From: Calvatia gigantea
Taxonomy: Eukaryota; Basidiomycota; Agaricomycetes; Agaricales; Lycoperdaceae
Length of the DNA stretch: 64,000 bases
Assembly (NCBI GenBank): GCA_025093985.1
Contig: JACAAK010000007.1
Location: forward strand, 186,001 to 250,000
Direction: 5' to 3'
The number at the start of each line of letters is the position of its first letter. Position 1 is the stretch's first letter. The position numbers were made by a program, and so were the translations under genes. The notes beneath the pieces are model-generated. The model saw only the letters and a list, made by a program, of their open reading frames with translations, was not told where the DNA came from and did not search any database. Positions 35,746 to 48,884 of this stretch are shown in pieces.

Positions 35746-38700
35746 AACAGTCTCTGCGCAGCTGAGGTTTGAAATCGCGGGAATTAGCCAGCAAATTGGG
35801 GGGAAACGAGTCGGAATTGCAGAAAGGAGCCGAGTGGAGAGACACGGAACCCGAACCACCGTTCTATCAGGTTTTAAAACTGGGATCGCAGCAAAGAAGT
35901 GCCAGGATTGAACGTGGTTTACAGCACAAGAGGACGGGGCGTCGGTTACGGAAGGCAAGAGAAGGCAGTGCAGTGGATATGAACTGGCGCTTCCGGGGAG
36001 GGACTTGAGGAGTTCGTTGTTTATGGCGGTTACTGATAGTCTGGAGCCTCATTGTCATTCAGAACAACTTCGTCGAGTCACTAGGTAGTGGTTTTCCAGG
36101 AGGACAAATGCGTAGAATTTACTGCGCCGGGCGCTGTCCGATCTCCGCACCCCCAGCTGACGTGATGAATCATGAAATTTTGAAACCTCTCACTTGGGTC
36201 CAGTCAGGCCCAAGTCAACTTTGGAGGCCTAATCGGTTTCAACAGTTGTAGACCAGAGTCCTATGCTTCGGTGTATTTCCGAATGTACGGCATGCTGACG
36301 TCCTTCGGAAAATCTGACTTTTGAGACGACGATACCTTACAACTGTAGGTCCGCCTTGGATCGCCCCAGAAGCCGAGGTGTTCATACACAACGGCCGTCA
36401 TTCTCGTCATTCGATTTGTGAGCATGGAACGCAACTCGCCTCTATCGTTATCGATCGCTGACCGAAGCTGGCAGCGGTGACTAATGTGTTGAGGGTTAGA
36501 GGGTTGAAAGCAAAGCGCAAGAGCTTGGCAGTAGACGGCGATCAATGCCAGTGGTCCATTTCCGAGCCTCCGAGGCGGAACTAAATATGATCAATGATGA
36601 TCGATGATCCCGGTTTACTTTTGGCGAAAACAAAAAAAGAGATTGTAGTTTTCTTAACGATCCTTCGCGGGGCCCAGGGTGCCTGGGGCTGATCTGATGC
36701 GCTAGAAGATGTGAAAATAATCTGAACATCTCTCCTGATTTTTTATTCGGTTAAAAATCATTGTTATATATGGTCCCACCGACCTCTTATCTTAAACGGG
36801 GACTGGGCTGTGTTATGGGTGCGTGGTCTACCTTTGATACATGAACTAGGGAATTGGTCTGACCTTGCCAACCAAAGCAACCTTTCCCTTTGTCTCATGC
36901 GTGGTGCGTTATTTTACCTGTCGGTCTACCGCAGGGGTTCTTGTGGCACCGCGTAAATCTCTCTGGCAATAACCTTCAAGCAGAGGTATTCTGATATGCT
37001 CATCTGAATGCCACCGCCACATCGAACGAAGTAATCACGAGCCGAAAAGAGATATCTACCAGCCCAGTTTGGCGTTAGCACCACTCAGATCGTTCAATTA
37101 AAAATACGGTAGGTTTGTCAACTATTTGTGGTACGTGTCAAGATGTTTATTACTGCACATCTTCGTTACGACTACCTGAAGTTTTCCTCAGGGACTCTGG
37201 TTATTGTCGCTTCCTTTTCCTTTTGCGGAGCCTTGCACCTTTCATAAGGTCCTCATGTGGCTGATATATGGGCGCCCCAGCCCCGAACACAAGCCTCAAA
37301 CCCTTGCACCTGGACTTCCATTGCCCAGCTTAAATGAACCGAAGCAAAAACGCAAAGTGAACGTGCACCGGCCCGTCTCTCACATCGCTCGGGGTTTTTA
37401 AGCGCTGATACCCCCTAACGCCCTAACGCCCAGGGAAAGGAGAGAAGATATTGATAGTGACGCGCAACATCGAGGGTACGAAAGAAAACACATAATCGCT
37501 GAGCCGATTATTCAAATTTAGAGATGAACGGAGGCGAAGGGTGCATACCTGGAGGCTAGGCCATTTGGGACCTTAAAGCCGAGCTTCTCTCAGGTGTCAC
37601 ATCGCGACTGATGAATGCTATACTGCACCGGGTAGATGCCTTGAGCCTGCTCACAAGCTGTAGTGCATGAGGGAGAGGCTGATAAACCTCAAGTCTGAGT
37701 GAATTTGAACAGAAAACTGCGGCGGTTCGTGTACTGTAAATGAAGCGCAGACAAACGACGGCCGAAAACAGGCGTCGTTGTCCTGTTATTTTGGGAGTTT
37801 GTCGATCATCGAATGCCTTATTTTAGCCGATGGCCGATGTTCGGTGATGATAAAGTTACTCTCGTAGTCCTTAAGCGAGCGTTTATTCTTGTAACAGATA
37901 AGGTAGCCGTGATGGGCTTTACTCGAAGGGGACATGTATCTCGACGCAATCTGGCCTCTATGGCCGACTAGGGAAGTGAGATTATCGTGAAAGATTGATT
38001 GAGGAACTTTGTTTCAGGGAGGTATACTTGCGGAAGAACGTCGATGCCCATCAAGAGGATGGCTGAAGGCAGCTGAGGGCAGTCGTGAGGACATCGTTTG
38101 GATCACAAATCGTACTCTGGACCAGGCAGGGCACTGGTCGTGTGTCGACAGGGTTTTGGTTTATTCAGCTATGCCCGACCTGCAATCAGAAGAAGACTTT
38201 TCAATATAGGACAGCTCCGTAACCGAGGGTCGGACGCCCTGTGATGACATAGTGGAAACTATCAATTCTTTAATGACGCACTGGAGAAAATCCAGCAAGC
38301 GCCTAAACAAAGCCTATGATTGAGTCCAGTCCGATGATCGAAATGCTGGGATGGTTAGTGCAGGCCATCCCAGGAGGGTGGAGGCAGTGAGCGAAAATGA
38401 AGCTAAGGTGTCACAAATAGCGCATGTTGTTTAAATGCTTTCGGAATGTCTTCAGCTGAAACTTGGCCAAGGTATTGCGTTTGACAGCGGAGGGTTAAAA
38501 GTGAGTTGAAGGTAAGAATTGAGCATGCCTTGTTTCAGCCAATTTTTGTACTGAGGATCGAACATGCGGAAGGGTGAATCGGTTGGGGAAACTGGTGCGA
38601 GCGGTGAATCTCGGACTTTGTTCACTTGGTGACTACGCAATTAGAAGCGTAGGTCAACTGGATCCAGAAGCGGACGAAGAAACACGGATCTTGCTTAGTC

Positions 38701-39613
38701 TTGCTTAGGAGAAGCATCGCGAAAGAACGGGTTCATTTTCTCGTTAGCTGATGCGGCAGAGTGAAAAGGAGGATGGGATCGGTAGTCGTGGAGCATGGCT
38801 GCCTTGTGTAGTCGCCAAGCCAGCGGCCGTAAGCAACTAGTACGAAGAGAAAACAATGCCGTGCCAGGTATTGCTGCTTGAGTTTGAGAGCCTTGGAGCC
38901 AATAGAAAATGTGTGGGAACACGTCCTGATTGGGGTGGCTGGGATAGGGGATAAGGAAGGTCAGCAGGACGACTAAGTGGACACTTGACATCTTTATGTG
39001 TCACAAACTCTTTTGTCAGGACCCTCAAGGAAAGGTCGAAATGCAAAATGCCAGGATGGAGCAAGCCAAGATGGAGCGGTGTGGCAAATGATATGAGGAA
39101 AGGTTGTGGCTGGTTGGCATGCACGACTGGCTTACGAAAACATTGCGATGGATCTATTGGTACCTGTTTCTGATTGGCGACCCTGCAGACATGAGCCCTT
39201 GATGTATTTGCTGGACAAACAACGGCTTTTTTCTTTCGACGGGCTAGAAGGGTGCAGTTCTTGCTGCAAAAGGAGAACTTTACCGGGTGAAAAAGGTAGG
39301 AAAAGAATTTCCGTTGCGGGTGGGTCGGGACTTGGCTGGTCTTAGTTTAGGGATTTTGTGCAGGGAACACGTGCCAAGTGGTTATTATTAATCGCCGGCA
39401 GGAACAAATATATAAAACCTTCGGCGGCCAAGACCATATTCCACCTCAGGCTTGAGCACTCCAAGCTTTCATTTCCTCCATCACCAGTTTTTCTAGCGGC
39501 CCTTGTGTCGTTAAAAGGCCTTTCTTTTCTTGACTACCCAGAGCCTCGCAGGTCCTTTGTCAATCTCCAGGCCGCAGGAAGGTGTTCAGTCAGCCGTATC
39601 GACCAACGACGTC
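35746..39613. other. Long stretch without a recognised gene
   Basis: Nearly 3.9 kb with only short, scattered frames on both strands. None has a family signature, and codon-like periodicity was not evident by eye. The last 250 bases carry a TATA-like AATATATAAAACC near 39408, about 200 bases before the NHA1 start, a credible core promoter. The rest may hide fast-evolving or non-coding genes. Confidence 0.5.
39400..39613 (+). promoter_or_regulatory. Probable core promoter and leader of the Na+/H+ antiporter gene
   Basis: ATATATAAAACC at about 39408 is followed by a pyrimidine-rich stretch and then the ATG at 39614. Confidence 0.45.
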
Positions 39614-42600
39614 ATGGCTTTCCAACCTGTGAGTTCTGACATTCTCCGCTCTCAAGCTCATTACCCATATTCCTATAGTTCGAAGTTACGATTCCTCACA
39701 TCATCTATGCCTGCCTCGGTGGCTTCGTAGTCTTGGTGAGTATGTTTACAGGTTCCACGGCCTACACAAGTTTTTAACACTGCCTCAGTTCGGCATGTTC
39801 TCGTTACTCCTCCGAGAGCGCGTGAGTCGTCCTTTCCACGCACAGCCTCATCGGATCTCATCTCTTGGTAGTTGTATATTGGTGAAGCATGCTGGGCATT
39901 TCTTTTTGGTGTAATTATAGGTGTGCCAATGAGTCTACCACTTCTCCTCTCAGGACCGACCCCTCCATTGCCCAGGTCCTTATTGTGCAAATGTGTTCGA
40001 CCCACGTTCCTGGGGCAATGGCAACCCAGATACTGTTAATACCATCACCCTTGAATTTACTCGTGTCGTCCTTGCAATTGGAGTCTTCGCTATTGGAGTC
40101 GAGTTACCCAAAGCGTACATGGCCCGTCATTGGAAGAGCCTCTTATACTTACTATTTCCAGTTATGACATGGGTACGTTCCGCTCATGTTCCGTCATTCC
40201 GTCCATTGAATGATCATGTGTTATAGGGTTGGTTTGTCTCCGCTGGTTTGATATACGCCTTCATCCCGGGACTCAGCTTCCTCTCGAGTCTGGCCATTGC
40301 GGCATGTTTGACTCCAACAGATCCAATCCTGGCTGCCGCTGTCGTCGGTGGTAAATGGGCTGATAAGCACGTCCCCGCTCATATTCGACACTTATTAGCG
40401 GCAGAGAGCGGATGCAATGATGGAGCAGCCTATCCCTTCTTATTCATTGCCCTCTATCTTATACTTGATGGGAGTACTGAACATGCTATACGTGACTGGT
40501 TCCTCCTTTTGTGGCTTTGTGAGTTACATTACAGTTGCTTGGTTGCACCTTGGAGTGCTGACGAGTTGCAGATCAGGTTGTTCTCGGCATCCTTATCGGA
40601 GGACTCCTGGGCTTTGCCTTCCGGCATCTTATGAAATTCTGTCAACGCCATGACCTCATTGACCGGCACTCCTACGTCGCCCAATATGTTTCACTTGCAA
40701 TGCTTACAATAGGTGTATGTTCCCTGCTGGGATCAGATGACCTTCTCGCGGCCTTCTCCTGTGGAACTGCATTCGCATGGGACGGATTCTTCAATCGGCA
40801 GACGGAGGAGTCCGTTTTCAGCTCAGTGATTGACTTGCTGTTTAACGTAGCAGCTTTCGTCTTCGTCGGAGCCTGGATGCCGTTCAACAAGTTCCAGGAT
40901 GCGGAGCTTACCCTCAGCGTCTGGCGACTCATTGTCATCGCCATCCTGGTCCTGCTTCTGAAGCGCTTGCCGGTCATGATTGCTCTATACAAATTCATTC
41001 CTGATGTCAAAACCTTTCGGGAATCCCTGTTCACTGGTCACTTCGGTCCCATCGGAATTGGTGAGTTGTTCCGTCGAACTGATCTACCCCAGTTTCGAAA
41101 ATATTGATTATTATTTGTAGGCGCTGTTTTCATATCTACACTTGCTACCGAGGTGCTCCACAAGGACCACAGCTCGGACCCTCAAACTGAGTTGCTACGA
41201 GAGTCCATCCAACCGATTGTCGCGTTTATGGTCCTTTGTTCCATCACAATCCACGGTCTTTCCATTCCATCATTCTCCCTCGGCCGCCGCGTTCACTCTG
41301 TTTCACGCACCTGGTCCAGGAGAGACACCTCTGATGGAATCCCCGACTGGACTAACCAAACCCGACGAGTCACACGTCCAGAGGAAATCGTTATCAATAG
41401 AGATCATGTCGATATGATGGAAAAGGGCGAGATTGGAGCGGATAGCAGTGGAGCGAGGGAGGAACAGCGGAGGACCCGTGAATCGAGTCGGACAGAATTC
41501 CTTGCAGGAGAAGAAGCGGGGCACATGCCTGTTGGAGGAAAGGGACAACCCGAACGTCGAGACACGGATGAAGGCAGTGCGGAAACTAAGGTTAACGGTA
41601 CTCCTGGTGAACACTTGGGCCGAGAGAGGGAGGACTACCGGGAGGAGACTCCTGCTGATGGAGTTGAGGATTATTTGGAATGGATTGAGCCGCACCATCG
41701 GATCATCGAACGAAGGCAGGGGCCCGGCTCGGAGGTACGTGCCCTCATCTCATGGCCTCGTTGACAATTGGATCTGACATTATCCATCAGGTGGATGTGA
41801 CGGTTCTAAACGAAAGCAATGAAGAAGTAGCTGCTTCAGATTCTAATCTGAGCTTGCAACACGATTCTGCTAGAAGCAGGCACGAGAAGCACAAGCCCCC
41901 TCATGATAAGATATGGAAGAAGGGCGCCGTGACCACACACAGGGATCTCGAGAGGGTCGAACGTACTTCGACAGGTATCGAGGACAAGATAAAGGAGAAG
42001 ATCACACCTCATCGGCGAAGAGACTCGGAACCGTTGCCATCATCACCTCCACCCACCCCCAAACGTTCCGAGTCCAGCGGAAACGACGATGACGACGAAG
42101 GGTGGGCATCGGAAGCGAGTGACAATGGGGAGCTTGTTGCAGGATCAGCTCCGATCACAGGGGTACCTTTGAGTGCAAAGGCAGAGGGAAAGAAACGTGC
42201 GCGGGGTAGTCTCGGGATCGGTAGAAAAAGTCGTCAACGTCTTTCGTTCCGACGATCATTGACTGGGGAAGGCTTGAATCATCACAGAGACAGGACCGAT
42301 GATAGCGAGGAGGCAACGGAGAGTCGAGGACGTAGCGGTGGAAAAGGTGTGAACTGGACTCGCCCAAGGGTCGGGGTCCAGGCAGGAGGTGTCGGATCAG
42401 GGCGGCCAAGGACTGCAGATTCTGCGATTAATCAGCGATTGGAGACCATCAGGCGACAGGCATCCCGACCATCGACACGAGAGGCCTCGCCATCACGCAG
42501 CGTGAGGTTCGCCGATGACCCAGGGGATGGCGGTACCCTGAGCGCAAGGTCCTCAAGAATGTGGGGCGACGTCTCACCAACTTTGCCGCGATCATCGGAG

Positions 42601-42678
42601 GCTCCTGCAAGTCCCGGGGTTGAGAAAACGGAAAGCAGCGCAAGCTCAAGTCCGAGTTTAGGGGGTGGAAGGAAGTAG
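39614..42678 (+). CDS. NHA1: Na+/H+ antiporter, NHA1/SOD2 type (CPA1)
   Basis: Short exons at the start (MAFQP | FEVTIPHIIYACLGGFVVL | FGMFSLLLRER | LYIGEACWAFLFGVIIG) join through GT...AG introns. They run into PYCANVFDPRSWG and LEFTRVVLAIGVFAIGVELP, the standard N-terminus of fungal plasma-membrane Na+(K+)/H+ antiporters. ACLTPTDPILAAAVVGGKWA and AESGCNDGAAYPFLF hold the conserved transport aspartates. Later helices (SLLGSDDLLAAFSCGTAFAWD; HFGPIGIGAVFISTLA) complete a roughly 12-helix core. The C-terminal half (from about 41300) is a long hydrophilic, charged and Ser-rich cytoplasmic tail, as in NHA1. It exports Na+, Li+ and K+ and sets salt tolerance. All exons stay in frame. Confidence 0.93.
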
Positions 42679-44686
42679 TGGCTCGAGTTGATGGTGTGGG
42701 GTGGAGTTCTTGAGGAGTTAATGGCCTTGATGCTGATGTGCCATGATCTGTGTGGGAGTTACGATGCGCATTCATCTCACCGTCTCACTTTTAAATTCGG
42801 ATTTTCGGTCACGATGGATTAATATTGATTGCTCGAATGGAATAAAAAGTAGTACACATGGGGTTTTCAGTATCGGACCGATGGTATATACTGAGTACTT
42901 CGATACCCGTTTTGGTGGACATGGGGCTCTTGTCCTCAATCAAAATCCCTGTAATCATTACGACTCAATTCTTATCTGTGGTTCTTGTCGTTCTTATTTT
43001 GTATCAGCAGCCTACGTTTGCTGTCATCCTCAGATGTACGTCATTAATGTCACGACAAATTTCCAACACATCACGGGGACCTATGAAGAAGGGGAACGGA
43101 TCGGAAAGGTAACTTACAACGTTGATTTTGCTTAAATACGGCCGGCGAGACGGCTAATGCCAGGCAGTAGACATTCAACATTTTAGAACATTCTGAGGTG
43201 TTGAACGCCCATTAACGGCAGAGTTTCCTGCATAGATAAGTAAGATGAACCAGGACCACCACCGTACCATGTTGAGATAGGCATCGGCTATTTCTGAATA
43301 ACTTCAGGTGAATCATCTGTGTAATCAGATCGCCAAAGCCAGTCCCCTGTATTCAAAAGGTACCTATGATGCGGTCTATCCGGGAAATGGGTGATGACAG
43401 CTCCTGTGCGCGGTTTCCGATTTTCCGGAGCGACAGAATACCCCTCTGACCGGGTACCTCTCGGATCAAGAAACCCCAACAGAGATTGTTCTAACGGCCA
43501 AGTGGGGAGATAATCGACCACCGTAAAATTGTGGCACTCATGGGGAGTCATTTCAGTACTTGCACACCAAGGGAATAAGAAACACGAACACAACCACTGT
43601 ATCAGGGAAGTGGAGGACAAGAGCTGCGACCTCAGGCCTCAGGCCTCGGCACTTGGCGGAGAAAAGTCAAGAATATCTATCAAGCAAAGATAGATAGATT
43701 TGCACAAACTGACAACGAACAAGATATCTTTGTCTGTTCGCAAAAATGAAAGGCGATGTCCAAAAGGAAAGCAGAATCCCACGAAGCTAATCCATGCTGA
43801 CACTATGCCTCCACTCGTATTTCCTCCGAATCTTACTCCGCTAACGGACTCGGGTTGGAAGGGGAAATGCGATGGCTCTCAAGAGGTGGCGCGACAATCT
43901 GATCCCACCAGTCGATTGGGTAAAAAAAACGAAGGGTGTGGGCTTGGCTACTTGATTAACTGGCGTCCACGTTGACCAAGGACCGGCCGCCAACATCGAG
44001 GCAATGTGGATTCCAAAGTCTTGGTGGGCCCTTACCTCCTGACCACTTGACTTTTGCGAATCTGTCATTCTATGGAGACATGAGCGCCATCATGGAGGTA
44101 AGGCCGCTCCTGGTGATGGGGCATGGTCCACTTAAAATTGTAGGTCCCATGGCAAAACTGTTGAGAAGAGAAATTGTCATCATGTGGGTCAGCTTCATTT
44201 CAGCCACGCATCATTTTGCCATCATCCGCTTATCCCCGGGGCAGTGAGAGCGTATTGATTCGCCATCCAGATGATCCTTCAACGGATTTGGTGAGTGTAT
44301 CCACGTACAGCCTCCTGATGACGAGGGTTTGGTCTATGGACGTAAAGCCGCAGAAGAATGTTGGGTCCGGTTGGGACTTTTATGTTCTGCCTTGAGGGTA
44401 GCCTGTGGGGGGTTGGCGGCGAAACGCAAATTTCGTTGACCATCCTGAGGATGCTGGCTAAGTGAGGTGTAAAAGGAAGAGGCTGGGGTCTATCTTCTAG
44501 AGGCAGGGCGGGGGATGAATTAAGAGACGTGGGAGCAGTGGTCTGAGGGCATGCCACTGCTCGCTCCGGTTTTCCAGGTTGCACTGTTGCACCCGGATCA
44601 TTAGGAAAAGGTGGCATGTTGCCATTATTTAAGAGCTGCCATGATTCCGTACAGTGGAACAGTTGCCTTCCCTACCTCAGAACGCC
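42679..44686. other. Intergenic region, no recognised gene
   Basis: Two kilobases with short frames on both strands (for example 43288-43620 minus, 44279-44617 minus) that show no family features and overlap each other. The right end is the 5' flank of the adenylating reductase gene. Confidence 0.5.
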
Positions 44687-47600
44687 ATGTCTCCCATTCT
44701 TGCTGGCAGCACCTTCATCCGGCCTCACATCAATCTCGGCTACGGTAACGACCGTCCCGGTGGTGTCAATACTCTGCCAGAACTCATCGAATTTGCCGCC
44801 GAGCACAACCCAGATCACATCTTCGGCCAGCAACTTCGTGCCAACGATGCAACCAACCCCTGCATCATCACTTTCTCTCAATTCGCTTCTGCTGTAGAGC
44901 GTGCTTCAGCATGGCTTGTGGGCATCGGCGCAACGCCTGGTCGCACCAAGCAGGAGGAAAAGATCGCGCCTGTCGCAATCTTGCTCGGCAGTGATATTAC
45001 CCTCTTCACTTACATGTGTGCGCTCTTGAGGATAGGTACTCCCGTATGTTCATCCTTCCATCCGAAGTTTTCGCCTTTTCTCACCATCTGCCCGTCCCTC
45101 ATTATGTATGAAAGGTGCTCGTCGTATCGGCTCGCCTCACCCCAGTTGCTATTCTCCACTTATTGAAGAAGACCTCCCCGTCGTCTTTCCTCGTATCCAA
45201 CCAGGTCTCTCATTCTGTTAAAGAAATCGTTGAAAGTTTATGAAAACGAACGGCCCGAGGGTTTCGTACTTCCTCAACTGATTGACGCCTTTAGTTATGA
45301 AGAATTCCTTAATTCCACCGGTACCGTCGCCAGCTATCCTATTCCACCCAAATATCCTATATTCAATCGTGACGAGGTCGATGCTTTCATTTTGCACTCC
45401 TCGGGTACTACCGGCCTCCCTAAGCCCATCTCCCACAGTCAATCCTATCCCCTCAGCTATGCTGCCTGCCATCGCTTCCCTGAGCAAAACGAGCCATTCC
45501 GCTACCAAGTTTCTACCTTGCCGTTGTACCATGTGAGTTGCTTAACGAACCCTCGTTCTTTCTCCGATTGACACGCTCTAGGGATTCGGTCTCCTGGCAC
45601 CTACCCTTTCACTTTCTATTGGTATGCCGTTTGTTTTGCCTCCAGCGTCAGTTATCCCTACCGGGAAGACTACGCTCGCCATGCTCAAGTCCTCAGGAGC
45701 TCGTTACTTGCTCTCCGTTCCTTCAATTCTTGAGGATATATTAAGACTTCCTAGTCAGGCAGGTTTGGAAGCTCTTCGGGAACTCGAAGTGGTCGCTATA
45801 GGTGGGGCTGCAATGAAGGAGAATGTCGGCAATGAGCTGGTTAACAACGGAGTCAATCTACTGAACCACTGGGGTAAGACAAAATCATGATACTTCGAAT
45901 CGAGGTATGAATCTCACTGTCCGTTTTAGGTGCTACCGAAATTGGTGCTATCGCCCCTATCGAGCGCGTCCCTCACGGATACGACTGGCACTACTTGATG
46001 CCACGCACTGATTTGGGACTTCGTTTCGTCCCTTTGGAAGAGGCAGGTGACCTCTACAGCCTCGTCGGTCGTGCACCGGGTTGGACCGAGGATTACGTTG
46101 TCCAGGATCTTTTGCAGGTTAACCCCCGCTGCAACAAGCAATTCAAAATCTTGGGTCGTGCTGATGACCTTATCGTTCTTGCCACCGGCGAGAAGATTCG
46201 CCCTACGACTATGGAGCTGACTGTTGCCGAGCACCCCGATATTAAGGATGCGCTCGCTTTTGGTGAAGGCCAGACTGCCCTTGGGCTCCTTGTTGAATTG
46301 GAGGCGGCTTCTCCTTGGGATATCAATGACCCCGACACCCTCAAGGCTCTCCGTACCTCTGTTGATCCCTATCTCGAGAGGGCCAATTCCTTCGTCGATG
46401 CTCATGGGAAGGTTACCAGGGATATGCTAGTTTTCACCCGCCAAGACAGCGAGCGACGCTTCCTGCGCGCAGACAAGGGCAGCATTACCAGGAAAGCCAA
46501 TCTGGCCCTATTCGAGAAGGACATCAAAGAGGCTTATGAGCGAGCCGACCTGCTTGGCGCTTCTCCCCTTCCCCTTCCCTCCGCTGACAACGGCGCCGCA
46601 CTCTTGACTGCTGTCCGCAACCATGTCAAAGCAGTCTCCAGTTCATCTTCCGAGAACGACAATAAGGACTTCTTCGAGGCAGGCATGGACAGTCTCCAAG
46701 CCACTCGCCTCCGCCGTGCCATACTAAACGGCCTCAAGGTCACCCCTGGTATCCCTGTCCCTGTCACCAGCCTCGACTCAGACTTCGTTTTCGAGAACTC
46801 GTCCACCCTTAAACTCTATAGCGCGATCAAGGATGTCATGGAGGGTACCTATATTGCCGACGAGGATAAGGAAACTAGAAGGATAGGGGCCATGGAGGCC
46901 ATGGTGGAAAAGTACTGTCAGGAACTTGCTTCTTGTGCCGGTCTTCGCCGCCGAGGTTCGTGAGAAGAGAAGGGCTTATTCTGGTGAATATGACGACCGC
47001 AAGGTCGTCCTGTTGACTGGGTCCACTGGTAGTTTGGGATGTTTCTTGCTCGCTCGTATCGCTGGTAACGAGACTGTCAAGAAAGTCTACTGCCTGAACC
47101 GTGCTACTCCTGGAACGAATGTTCGCGAGAGGCAGATTGGCTTGATGCGGAAGAGGGGAGCGCAGATCGAGGATAAATACTGGGAGAAGGTCGAAATTCT
47201 GGAGTCTGAGCCGAGCAAGCTTGATCTTGGTCTAGGTGAGGCCAAATACAACGAGGTATGCGTCCATTTCTTATCAGTGAGAGAAACTTGGACTGATTTA
47301 CTGTTACTAGCTCAGCGGTGTCACCCACATCATTCACAATGCCTGGCCCGTCAACTTCAACCGCAACCTCTTATCGTTTGAGCCTCACGTTAAGGCCCTC
47401 TCGAACCTCTTCCGTCTTGCCATACAGAGCGCTGGCACCCGCCCCTCTTGCACCCCACCTACTCGCGTCCTCTTTGCGTCGTCCATCGCCGCCGTCGGCC
47501 GCTTCCCTCTCCTCAATCCCAAAGGTCCCCTCGAAGTTCCAGAAATCCCCCTAGATGCCACCCACACCGCAGAGTTTGGGTATCCTGAAGCCAAGTGGGT

Positions 47601-48192
47601 CGGCGAACGTGTCGGCTTTGCTGCAAACGAACTATATGGCGGGGACGATGCTCTCGTCAGGGCTTCCAGTGTTCGTATCGGTCAGATGACCGGACCTGAG
47701 GGTTCTGGTGCTTGGAACGAGAGCGAGCATATCCCCCTCATTATTCACTCTTGTAGCGCGCTCAAGGCCATTCCCGCTCTCAGCGGTTCGTTGTCCTGGA
47801 TTCCAGTTAACCAAGCCAGCGATGCGATTACTGAGATGCTCTTCTCCAAGGGCTTTAGGCCCGTATACCATATGGAGAACCCTTCTCGCCAATCATGGGA
47901 AGGCTTCATCGCGAACTTAGCGTCGATCCTTGGTGGCGGCGAGCCTCTACCTATTATTCCGTACGCAAAATGGCTGGAGAAGGTCAAGGCATCTGGCCAG
48001 GAGAAGAGCCCAGCGTTTAAAGTCCTGAGCTTCTTGGAAAATGACTTCATTCGTATGTCAAACGGTGATGTTATCCTAAGGACTGCAGAGACCAAGCTTG
48101 ATTCACCGACCTTGGTGAAGAGCACTACCGTTGATAGGAAACATATAGAAGAGTACATTGCGTATTGGAGGAAAATCAGAGCAATGCAGTAG
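44687..48192 (+). CDS. Adenylating reductase (A-T-R; NRPS-like / carboxylic acid reductase)
   Basis: The protein starts MSPILAGSTFIRPHINLGYG. An AMP-binding domain follows with FILHSSGTTGLPKPISHS (P-loop, near 45390), WGATEIGAIAPI and KILGRADDLIVLATGEKIRP. Then comes a carrier domain with DFFEAGMDSLQATRLRR (phosphopantetheine Ser, near 46690). A thioester reductase follows with VVLLTGSTGSLGCFLLARI (NAD(P) loop, near 47010), THIIHNAWPVNFNRNL, and YPEAKWVGERV (Tyr-Lys pair, near 47580). Such enzymes activate a carboxylic or amino acid and release it as aldehyde or alcohol. Introns were seen at 45043-45114 (about), 45535-45581, 45870-45929 and 47257-47310. A one-base frame change near 45205-45230 and another near 46925 break the frame; the second can also be bridged by a 38-base GT...AG intron. 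Its substrate is unknown. Confidence 0.88.
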
Positions 48193-48884
48193 GTCAATTC
48201 TGGTCTGTCAACATTAGAACAACGCTAGGTGGGACATATATAATTTTTGTTTTATCTTTTCGTGTCATCTTAAGTGTAGTGTTAAGTCAGCATTCCTCAG
48301 GCATAAGCGCTGCATAAGCGCTGCTATGTAATCCTGAAATCCGATACAAAAATAGTGCCCTCGAACTGAAACGGATCTACCCGGCTGGGTTGATTTCCAT
48401 CTGATAAGGGCGGCCTGACAAACGGGTCCACGTCGTGTTCTTCTCTTTGGTTCAAACATCCCAGAGAAACAGGGGTAACAGTAACGTTGCTATTGGAATT
48501 TGGGAGACCTAGAAGCCCGTCCAATTGCTGGAATATGGTGCTTTAGAGCCCCAGACACACCCTCTCAATTCATCCTGCTCAAACAAAACAAAAGTGGGAG
48601 CCGAATTAAACCGCGGCAGGTTGCGGGGCCGAGGTGGGAATGACATCGTGAATGAAGGAAATCCAAAATGAACCAAACTCGTTCCCTTCCCTGTGCTCGG
48701 CGTCTAATGTCAAAGGAAATGGAAATGGCCGACGTTTGCTACTTCACTCCGCTCTTTCATGCACCCGCTCCACTAGGTTCCCTTCCCTTTGCCCTGCTTA
48801 GTTCTGTTGGCCCAGCTGTGTGCTCTTGCACCCTTGTCACCTTAAATTGTATAAAATCTTCAATTTCACCGCGGAGACCCTGTC
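48193..48884. other. Intergenic region with the SHO1 5' flank
   Basis: No gene was recognised. Just before the next gene lies TTGTATAAAATC (near 48846), a TATA-like box about 40 bases from the ATG. Confidence 0.45.

Noticed and set aside
41303..41698. Minus-strand frame of 131 codons
   Set aside because: It is antisense to the hydrophilic tail of the Na+/H+ antiporter.
45044..45240. A normal intron explaining the frame change in the adenylation domain
   Set aside because: Donor and acceptor pairs that restore frame would give introns of 31 bases or less and remove conserved residues, so a one-base indel is more likely.
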